From Campylobacterota bacterium (GTDB taxonomy: Bacteria > Campylobacterota > Campylobacteria > Campylobacterales > Sulfurospirillaceae), in assembly GCA_009930355.1 (NCBI GenBank), contig RZYK01000156.1, positions 1-5,040 of the forward strand: DNA of 5,040 bases, in the 5' to 3' direction. Positions 1 to 5,040 of this stretch are shown here, piece by piece (within the stretch, counting starts at the first letter, position 1; each line of letters starts with the position of its first letter). The notes below the pieces were generated by a model. It was not told where the DNA came from and did not search any database. It worked only from the letters and a program-made list of their open reading frames with translations. Both the position numbers and the translations under genes were made by a program.

Positions 1-1
1 A

Positions 2-1402
2 TTTTTCAAATACTGCACCGATAATGAAGTTGAATTTGTTGATTTTCGTTTTACCGATATGAAAGGAACATGGCATCATGTAACCTATACCATTGAGGCT
101 ATTAGTGCAGATTCTTTCCATAGTGGTATTCCATTTGATGGCTCTTCTATTGATGCATGGCAACCTATTAATAAATCAGACATGCTCCTTAAACCAGAAG
201 CAGAAACTGCCTTCTTAGACCCTTTTACAGCTGACCCTACCATCGTTGTTTTCTGTGATGTTTATGACATCTACAAAAACGAATTGTATGAAAAATGCCC
301 ACGTAGTATTGCGAAAAAAACACTCAAACATTTAGCATCCACAGGGCTTGGTGATGTGGCTTACTTTGGCCCAGAAAATGAATTTTTTGTGTTTGATGAT
401 GTTAAAATTAGAGATGACATTAACTGTTCTTACTATGAGGTTGACTCTGAAGAGGGTGGCTGGAACAGTGCAAAAGAGTACAAAGATGGTTACAACACAG
501 GTCACCGTCCAGGTACAAAAGGTGGTTACTTCCCTGTTCCTCCCATTGACTCAATGGTTGATTTACGTGCAGAGATGGTACAAATTTTAAAACAAATTGG
601 TCTTGAAGTATTTGTGGTGCATCACGAAGTGGCTCAAGGGCAAGGTGAAATCGGTGTTAAATTTGGAACCCTTATCGAAGCCGCTGATAACGTTCAAAAA
701 TACAAATACGTTGTCAAGATGGTAGCGCACCTTAATGGTAAAACAGCAACCTTTATGCCAAAACCACTCTATGGTGACAATGGTAGCGGTATGCACGTTC
801 ACCAATCTATCTGGAAAGATGGCAAAAACTTATTTTACAAAGCGGGTGAATACGCAAACCTTAGTGATATGGCACGATGGTATATCGGCGGTATTTTAAA
901 ACATGCAAGAAGTGTTGCATCCTTTACAAACCCATCAACTAACTCGTATAAACGTCTCATCCCAGGATTTGAAGCACCTTCAATTTTGACATACTCTATG
1001 CAAAATCGTTCAGCATCATGTCGTATTCCTTACGGTGCTGGTGAAAAATCGGTGCGTGTTGAGATGCGTTTTCCTGATTCAACAGCATGCCCATACTTAG
1101 CCTTCTCTGCAATGTTATTGGCAGGAATTGATGGCATTAACACCAAAACAGAGCCTGTTGGACCAATGGATGAAGACTTATTTGAATTAACACTTGATGA
1201 AATTAGAGAAAAAGGGATTAACCAAATGCCTCATACCTTAAGAGGTTCTCTTGAAGCATTAATCCGTGATAACGAGTATCTTAAACCTGTCATGTCTAAA
1301 GAATTTATCGACACCTACCAACATTACAAATTTGAAACTCAAGTTTGGCCAGATGAAGCAAGACCTACTGCATTTGAATTTAAAACTATGTTTTCTTGCT
1401 AA
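2..1402 (+). CDS. glnA: Glutamine synthetase type I, 5'-truncated by window edge
   Basis: Cytoplasmic enzyme that joins ammonium to glutamate using ATP, the main ammonium-assimilation step; type I enzymes form dodecamers. The frame is open from base 2, and the 19 codons before the ATG at 59 encode conserved N-terminal sequence (FVDFRFTD), so that ATG is internal; roughly ten residues are missing by comparison with E. coli GlnA. Counting from the Met at 59, visible motifs are FDGSS (26-30), the metal-ligand GPENEFF (104-110), HHEVAQGQGEIG (188-199), the NGSGMHVHQS ATP/metal segment (241-250), NPSTNSYKRL (291-300), the flap PGFEAP (302-307) and NRSASCRIP (316-324). The segment around 129-161 (DSEEGGWNS, GHRP, KGGYFPVPP) is like the adenylylatable GSI-beta subtype. 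However, the adenylylation tyrosine is Phe375 in the context DEDLFELTLDE, where E. coli has NLYDLPPEE, so adenylylation control at this site is not expected. A terminator follows 4 bases after the stop. The family call is secure. Confidence 0.97.
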   Translation, partial: FFKYCTDNEVEFVDFRFTDMKGTWHHVTYTIEAISADSFHSGIPFDGSSIDAWQPINKSDMLLKPEAETAFLDPFTADPTIVVFCDVYDIYKNELYEKCPRSIAKKTLKHLASTGLGDVAYFGPENEFFVFDDVKIRDDINCSYYEVDSEEGGWNSAKEYKDGYNTGHRPGTKGGYFPVPPIDSMVDLRAEMVQILKQIGLEVFVVHHEVAQGQGEIGVKFGTLIEAADNVQKYKYVVKMVAHLNGKTATFMPKPLYGDNGSGMHVHQSIWKDGKNLFYKAGEYANLSDMARWYIGGILKHARSVASFTNPSTNSYKRLIPGFEAPSILTYSMQNRSASCRIPYGAGEKSVRVEMRFPDSTACPYLAFSAMLLAGIDGINTKTEPVGPMDEDLFELTLDEIREKGINQMPHTLRGSLEALIRDNEYLKPVMSKEFIDTYQHYKFETQVWPDEARPTAFEFKTMFSC

Positions 1403-1406
1403 TCCA

Positions 1407-1439
1407 ACAAAGGGGATTCCTCCCCTTTGTCTCTTTTTT
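1407..1439 (+). terminator. Intrinsic (Rho-independent) terminator of glnA
   Basis: A perfect 10-bp inverted repeat, ACAAAGGGGA (1407-1416) and TCCCCTTTGT (1421-1430), encloses a TTCC tetraloop. It is followed by CTCTTTTTT and further T-rich sequence, and starts 4 bases after the glnA stop. On the plus strand this is a textbook intrinsic terminator. Read on the minus strand, the same hairpin is followed by TGGATTAGC rather than a T-run, so it should work poorly for the converging PBP1A transcript. Confidence 0.93.
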
Positions 1440-1476
1440 ATTTTCTTTTATCTTTACATGTAAAAACAAAATCCAC

Positions 1477-3402
1477 CTAAAAAATCAACCCACCCTCTTC
1501 TTTAAGCTCTTTTGCACTTGATTTTGGTAAAGGAGAGACATCCGTAAAATACTCCATAACACCATCTACTTTTCTGGCATTAACACCCTCAGGAACTTTA
1601 AATTCACGGGTTGTTTCAGGATGCAATTCAAGATATTTTGTCATAAAATGTTTAAACGCAGGAGCTGCCGCACGACCACCTGTTTCACTTTTTCGCATAG
1701 GGGTATTATTATCATTTCCATACCACGTTAATACTTCAATATCGGGAGAAAATCCACAAAACCATGCATCAATATTATTATTAGTCGTTCCTGTTTTTCC
1801 AGCAATCTCAATGCCCTCAACATAAGCGCTACGCCCTGTGCCTCGCTTGACAACCTCTTTAAGCATATCGACCATTAAAAAGCTCTGTTTTTCAGAAGTA
1901 ATGGTTTTCGTTTTGGTAAGATAGCTTTTTTCTTCCCCTTTTCGATTAACAACTTTTTTTACCAAAAGAGGTTCTACTTTTACACCGTAATTAGGAAACA
2001 TCGAATAAAAACTGCTAAAATCTAAAGGAGAAATGCCAAAAGTTCCAAGAGCAATGGAAAGATCCATTGAGAGATTCTCAAAACCATCTTTTTTAAATGC
2101 GTTATACACACTATCAAGCCCTAAAAGCGATAAAAGATTAATCGTAGCAAGATTACGGGAATGAACAATCGCCTCTTTTAAGGTAATTAGCCCTTCAAAA
2201 TTATTTTCATAATTCCTTGGTGTCCATGTTTCATCAGTTTCGCTGTTGACATACGTTCGTGAAATATCAGGAATTTCACTCAAAGGGGAATACCCTAAAT
2301 CCAATGCTTTTTGATACAAGAAAGGCTTAAAACTAGACCCAGGCTGTCTTCTACTTTGTGTGGCTCTATTAAAACTACTTTTTGAATAATCCAAACCACC
2401 CACCAATGCCAAAACATGTCCTGTATTATTTTCCACAACGACCATTGCACCATTTAGTTCTGAAACGTTCGCATTTTTTCCAGCACGCGCTACCATACCT
2501 TGATAGCCAACGCTCAGTGATTCGTGCGCTAATTGTTGTAATTTTAAATCAATACTTGTGTAAATTTGGTATCCACCACGCTTAATATCTTCATACTCAG
2601 GCAAAAGTGTTTTAATCACCTCATCTACCACATAAGGTGCTTTATTGCGAGTTAAGGTTTCATCGTAGACTACAGGATGCTCTAATGTAGCCTTCGTATA
2701 CTCATCTTCACTAATCCATCCAATCGTGTGCATACGGTTAAGCACCTGATTGGCTCGACTTAAAGAAAGGTCCATATGTCGAGTTGGATCATAAGAACTA
2801 GGTGCTTTAGGAAGACCTACAAGCATTGCAATTTCTTTAAGACTTAATCGATCAAGCGATTTGTTAAAATACCCAAGTGCTGCCGTTTTGATACCATAAT
2901 AACCATGTCCAAAATAAACATGATTAAAATAACGCTCTAAAATCTCCTCTTTACTCAGTTCCGCCTCAATCGTATAGGCTAAAACTGCTTCATTCAGCTT
3001 TCTTGAGAGTGTTTTTTGGCGTGTTAAAACTGTATTTTTAACCAATTGCTGCGTAATAGTACTTGCACCTTCCACTAATTTCATAGCTTTAATATCTTTA
3101 ACAATGGCTCTAAAAATAGCCTCTATATTAATACCTCCATGCTCAAAAAACGAAGTATCTTCCGTTGCGACTAATGCTTCAATGACACGCGCAGGAATCT
3201 CCTCATAAGGGACATACAAACGATGTTCTTCCTCAAATAAATTGGCAATAAGTTCCCCATTTCTATCATAAATTTGTGTGGTTAATTTTGGGTTATACTT
3301 AATGATCTTGTGCGCATCAAATCGAATTTGTGCATATAAAAAAATAACCGCCATGAGTGTGGCAAAAATCACCATGGAAAAAATAGTCATAATATATTTC
3401 AC
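1477..3402 (-). CDS. mrcA: Class A penicillin-binding protein 1A (bifunctional transglycosylase/transpeptidase)
   Basis: Inner-membrane enzyme that polymerises glycan strands from lipid II and cross-links stem peptides in the periplasm. At 641 residues it has the length usual for epsilonproteobacterial PBP1A. Residues 5-25 form the single N-terminal membrane anchor. The GT51 transglycosylase domain (about 55-235) shows EDTSFFEHGG (81-90, catalytic Glu81), GASTITQQLVKN (112-123), RKLNE (134-138, with the second conserved Glu138) and EILERYFNHVYFGHGYYG (153-170). The transpeptidase domain (about 315-590) shows QPGSSFKPF with nucleophile Ser356 and Lys359, SRN (415-417) and KTGTT (536-540). All catalytic motifs are intact, and a short charged tail follows. 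The start is GTG (3402-3400): it overlaps the upstream stop by 4 nt and has AAAGGAG 9 nt upstream. The alternative ATG at codon 5 is badly spaced from that site. It is the last gene of the minus-strand block. The symbol mrcA follows E. coli; related organisms often use pbpA or pbp1A. Confidence 0.96.
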   Translation of the reverse strand: MKYIMTIFSMVIFATLMAVIFLYAQIRFDAHKIIKYNPKLTTQIYDRNGELIANLFEEEHRLYVPYEEIPARVIEALVATEDTSFFEHGGINIEAIFRAIVKDIKAMKLVEGASTITQQLVKNTVLTRQKTLSRKLNEAVLAYTIEAELSKEEILERYFNHVYFGHGYYGIKTAALGYFNKSLDRLSLKEIAMLVGLPKAPSSYDPTRHMDLSLSRANQVLNRMHTIGWISEDEYTKATLEHPVVYDETLTRNKAPYVVDEVIKTLLPEYEDIKRGGYQIYTSIDLKLQQLAHESLSVGYQGMVARAGKNANVSELNGAMVVVENNTGHVLALVGGLDYSKSSFNRATQSRRQPGSSFKPFLYQKALDLGYSPLSEIPDISRTYVNSETDETWTPRNYENNFEGLITLKEAIVHSRNLATINLLSLLGLDSVYNAFKKDGFENLSMDLSIALGTFGISPLDFSSFYSMFPNYGVKVEPLLVKKVVNRKGEEKSYLTKTKTITSEKQSFLMVDMLKEVVKRGTGRSAYVEGIEIAGKTGTTNNNIDAWFCGFSPDIEVLTWYGNDNNTPMRKSETGGRAAAPAFKHFMTKYLELHPETTREFKVPEGVNARKVDGVMEYFTDVSPLPKSSAKELKEEGGLIF

Positions 3403-4094
3403 GTTCTAAAACTCCTTTGTCTAAATCCTGAACTTAAAAGTTGTTGAGTGTAGATTTCTTTGGGATGCATTAATACCTCTTTAACCCCACCCTGCTCTAC
3501 CATACATCCTCTTTGAATAATACCTACCTCATCGCAAAGATTGGCAACTGTTTCAACATCATGCGTCACAAACAAAATATCAAATCCATAGTGTGCTTGC
3601 AATTGTTTAATTAACGTAAGCACAACGCTCTTACTCTCTTCATCCAATGCCGTCGTAGGTTCATCAAGCAATAGAAGTTTTGGCTCAATACTCAAAGCCA
3701 TGGCAATAATAAGACGTTGAAGTTGACCACCACTTAGCTCAGAAGGAAAACGCTTTAAAAAACCTTCTTCCAATCCCACCATTTCTAAATAGTGAACTGT
3801 GTTTTTCTCAGATGTCATAAACTGTTTTTCAATTGTACTTAAAGGAGAAAGTGCGGTAAAAGGATTTTGTGGAACAAATGCCATGCTCTCTCCTCGCACT
3901 AACGTATACGAAGCTTCATACTCTAAGATAACATCAAGTTCATGAGGCAACATACCTAAAAGGGCTTTGAGTGTTAAGCTTTTTCCACTCCCGCTCTCCC
4001 CAATTAACGCAAAAGAGTGTTCAAAAGAGAATCCTACATCCAGTAGCGTTTTCTCCTTGCTTTTAATCAAAAGCTTTTTACATGTAAAACTCAA
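3399..4094 (-). CDS. Stand-alone ABC transporter ATPase, NikD/OppD/DppD-like
   Basis: A single nucleotide-binding domain of 231 residues that would power an ABC transporter from the cytoplasmic face of the inner membrane. Motifs in order: Walker A GESGSGKS (32-39), Q-loop FVPQNPF (73-79, Gln76), signature LSGGQLQR (120-127), Walker B LLLLDE (140-145, catalytic Glu145), D-loop ALD (149-151) and switch His178 in THD. All are intact, so it should bind and hydrolyse ATP. The SLTLKALLGMLP stretch after Walker A, VPQNPFTALSPL, and the tail VEQGGVKEVLMHPKEIYTQQLL are typical of the nickel/oligopeptide (Nik/Opp/Dpp) import family. Its length is near NikD (about 250) and shorter than OppD/DppD (about 320). 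No permease or binding-protein gene is in the window, so substrate and partners are unknown. The start is TTG (4094-4092), overlapping the upstream TGA by 4 nt; there is no ATG or GTG between the in-frame stop at 4115-4113 and the Walker A region. Confidence 0.9.
   Translation of the reverse strand: MSFTCKKLLIKSKEKTLLDVGFSFEHSFALIGESGSGKSLTLKALLGMLPHELDVILEYEASYTLVRGESMAFVPQNPFTALSPLSTIEKQFMTSEKNTVHYLEMVGLEEGFLKRFPSELSGGQLQRLIIAMALSIEPKLLLLDEPTTALDEESKSVVLTLIKQLQAHYGFDILFVTHDVETVANLCDEVGIIQRGCMVEQGGVKEVLMHPKEIYTQQLLSSGFRQRSFRT
3412..3418 (-). promoter_or_regulatory. Ribosome binding site of PBP1A gene, embedded in the ABC ATPase coding end
   Basis: On the minus strand AAAGGAG lies 9 nt before the GTG at 3402-3400, inside codons for the closing QRSF residues of the ATPase. 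It decides the start: the only nearby ATG (3390-3388) would be 21 nt away. The position within the upstream reading frame, together with the 4-nt stop/start overlap, suggests translational coupling. Confidence 0.8.
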
Positions 4095-5040
4095 AAATGC
4101 CCTTTTTGAATCTCATGGCACAACATTTCTAAAGTTTCTGCACTTTCGCCCAATTGAGGAATAATCCGCAAAATAGGCTTCATCACTGTCGGCGGGCGAA
4201 TAGCTCCAACTAAAAAACCTTTGTGCATAAGCGCATTTTGTACCTGTAAAGCATCACTTCCCTCCGCCAAAGGATACGCACAAATCAATCCTTCCATCTG
4301 TATATCTAACTGCTGAAGTACTAAACTCTGGCGTTTTTCAATCTCTGCTTTAAGATTGGTTTTATGTCGCATCACATACAAAAAACCTTGATAGCCCAAA
4401 GCAATATCAAACAAAGAGGGAGCCGTTGTATAAATCATCGCTTTTGCTCTGTTTTGCAAAAATTCTGCAATGTGATTGGAACATAAAATATACGCACCAT
4501 AACTTCCCAATGCTTTACCTAGTGTTCCCATTTTGATGTGATTTGCCTCTGGAGTGATATTAAACAAATCAAAAACACCCCGTAAATTATCACCCACAAC
4601 ACCCACACTGTGCGCTTCATCGACAATTAAAAGGGCATTGTAACGATTAGCCACTTCAAAAATCTCACGATTGAGAAGATCACCACTCATTGAGTAAATA
4701 CCCTCAACCGCAATAATGATACGATTATAAGAGTGCGTGTTAATAAGATGTTCTAAATGGTTTGCATCATTATGAGCAAAGAGCAAAACGTGTGCATCGA
4801 CTGTTTTTGCAGCAACCATACCACTCGCATGGTACTCTTCATCTAAAATAAGCAAATCTTTTTTACGAGGCAGTGCTTCAATGAGTGAAAAATTGGCTAA
4901 AAAACCACTACCACACACCATTCCTGCTTCAAAACTATTCGTGCGTGCTAAAAATTCTTCAAATTCTTGATGAATCGGATGATACCCATTCACCACAATA
5001 GAAGCTTTTGGAGCATGGGTTTTATACATTGAAACCTGTG
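4091..5040 (-). CDS. bioF: 8-amino-7-oxononanoate synthase-like PLP enzyme, 5'-truncated by window edge
   Basis: Member of the alpha-oxoamine synthase family (fold-type I PLP enzymes, cytoplasmic). BioF condenses pimeloyl-thioester with L-alanine to give 8-amino-7-oxononanoate, the first step of biotin ring assembly. The frame is open to the right edge; the ATG at 5029-5027 lies inside the conserved domain just before KASIVVNGYHPIHQEFE, so it is not the true start, and about 50-60 residues of a usual 370-385 are missing. Counting from that Met: SGFLANFSLI (41-50), EEYHASG (64-70, His67), FAHNDANHLEHL (84-95), EGIYSMSGDL (109-118), VDEAHSVGVVG (136-146) and TLGKALGSYG (169-178), with Lys172 the predicted Schiff-base lysine. 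AHND and AIRPPTV (276-282) favour BioF over glycine C-acetyltransferase or 5-aminolevulinate synthase. The C-terminal segment after AIRPPTV is divergent. No other bio gene is visible. It is the first visible gene of the minus-strand block and overlaps the ATPase gene by 4 nt. Confidence 0.85.
   Translation of the reverse strand, partial: QVSMYKTHAPKASIVVNGYHPIHQEFEEFLARTNSFEAGMVCGSGFLANFSLIEALPRKKDLLILDEEYHASGMVAAKTVDAHVLLFAHNDANHLEHLINTHSYNRIIIAVEGIYSMSGDLLNREIFEVANRYNALLIVDEAHSVGVVGDNLRGVFDLFNITPEANHIKMGTLGKALGSYGAYILCSNHIAEFLQNRAKAMIYTTAPSLFDIALGYQGFLYVMRHKTNLKAEIEKRQSLVLQQLDIQMEGLICAYPLAEGSDALQVQNALMHKGFLVGAIRPPTVMKPILRIIPQLGESAETLEMLCHEIQKGHF
4100..4104 (-). promoter_or_regulatory. Weak ribosome binding site for the TTG-started ABC ATPase
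   Basis: On the minus strand AAGGG, within an AAAAAGGG run in the last codons of the bioF-like gene, lies only 5 nt before the TTG at 4094-4092. Match and spacing are both sub-optimal. Initiation is therefore probably helped by ribosomes terminating at the overlapping TGA (4093-4091). Confidence 0.5.

Larger units (their letters stand above)
1477..5040 (-). other. Probable polycistronic unit: bioF-like, ABC ATPase, PBP1A
   Basis: Three same-strand genes follow one another with no intergenic space. The stop/start overlaps are TTGA at 4094-4091 and GTGA at 3402-3399. There is no room for an internal terminator, and I saw no convincing promoter inside the coding sequence. The leader and any further upstream genes lie outside the right edge. 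No intrinsic terminator with a T-run is visible for this strand in the 74-base gap before glnA. Confidence 0.8.

Noticed and set aside
59..61. ATG at 59 as the glnA start
   Set aside because: The 19 codons upstream are open and encode conserved GlnA N-terminal sequence, so the gene extends beyond the left edge.
348..590. 80-codon plus-strand open frame inside glnA
   Set aside because: It overlaps strongly conserved GlnA sequence in another frame, and its composition looks like frame-shadow sequence with no recognisable domain.
587..805. 72-codon minus-strand open frame opposite glnA
   Set aside because: Antisense shadow of the conserved GlnA core; no domain features and no evident ribosome binding site.
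1266..1463. 65-codon plus-strand open frame running past the glnA stop through the terminator
   Set aside because: It reads through the terminator hairpin and T-tract; its hydrophobic end (FFIFFYLYM) is just the T-rich tract translated.
2382..2585. 67-codon plus-strand open frame opposite the PBP1A gene
   Set aside because: Lies antisense to the start of the conserved transpeptidase domain; no family resemblance.
4076..4089. 14-nt perfect palindrome TTTTACATGTAAAA, whose 12-nt core TTTACATGTAAA also occurs at 1453-1464
   Set aside because: Considered as a shared operator or translation-blocking hairpin. One copy is in coding codons 2-6 of the ATPase and the other lies between convergent stops; in AT-rich DNA such a short AT-rich palindrome can recur by chance, and the RNA stem would be weak.
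3967..4164. 65-codon plus-strand open frame spanning the ATPase/bioF junction
   Set aside because: Antisense to Walker A and the bioF C-terminus; a shadow frame.
5027..5029. ATG at 5029-5027 as the start of the bioF-like gene
   Set aside because: It would delete the N-terminal part of the alpha-oxoamine synthase fold; the frame stays open to the edge, so the true start is outside the window.

Overview
The window is an ordinary chromosomal stretch from an AT-rich Gram-negative bacterium, most likely a member of the Campylobacterota (Epsilonproteobacteria; a Sulfurospirillum-like organism is my best guess). The case rests on three points: the glutamine synthetase is of the Helicobacter/Campylobacter type, the penicillin-binding protein is a class A enzyme of about 640 residues, and a bioF-like gene lies close to the PBP1A gene. 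From memory, that last pairing also occurs in Helicobacter pylori (HP0597/HP0598). The genus assignment is inference.

Layout. Bases 2-1402 (+) hold glnA, glutamine synthetase type I, missing only its first few residues at the left edge. A strong intrinsic terminator follows at 1407-1439. From 1477 to the right edge everything lies on the minus strand as one compact block. In transcription order it is a bioF-like 8-amino-7-oxononanoate synthase (5040-4091, N-terminus cut by the right edge), a stand-alone ABC ATPase of the nickel/oligopeptide family (4094-3399), and a class A penicillin-binding protein, PBP1A (3402-1477). The two junctions in this block are both 4-nt stop/start overlaps, and both downstream genes begin with a non-ATG codon (TTG, then GTG). 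The three genes are therefore probably co-transcribed and translationally coupled. Their promoter lies beyond the right edge.

How the genes relate. glnA assimilates ammonium and is transcribed separately, converging on the minus-strand block. Within the block there is no evident single pathway: biotin precursor synthesis, an orphan transport ATPase and peptidoglycan polymerisation. The arrangement looks like a conserved neighbourhood rather than a dedicated system.

No mobile element, CRISPR array, RNA gene or intergenic stretch longer than about 75 bases is present. I found no evidence of a previously undescribed system. The points worth a second look are modest: the adenylylation tyrosine of GlnA replaced by phenylalanine, the orphan ATPase with a TTG start, and a substitution in the substrate-carboxylate region of the BioF-like enzyme.
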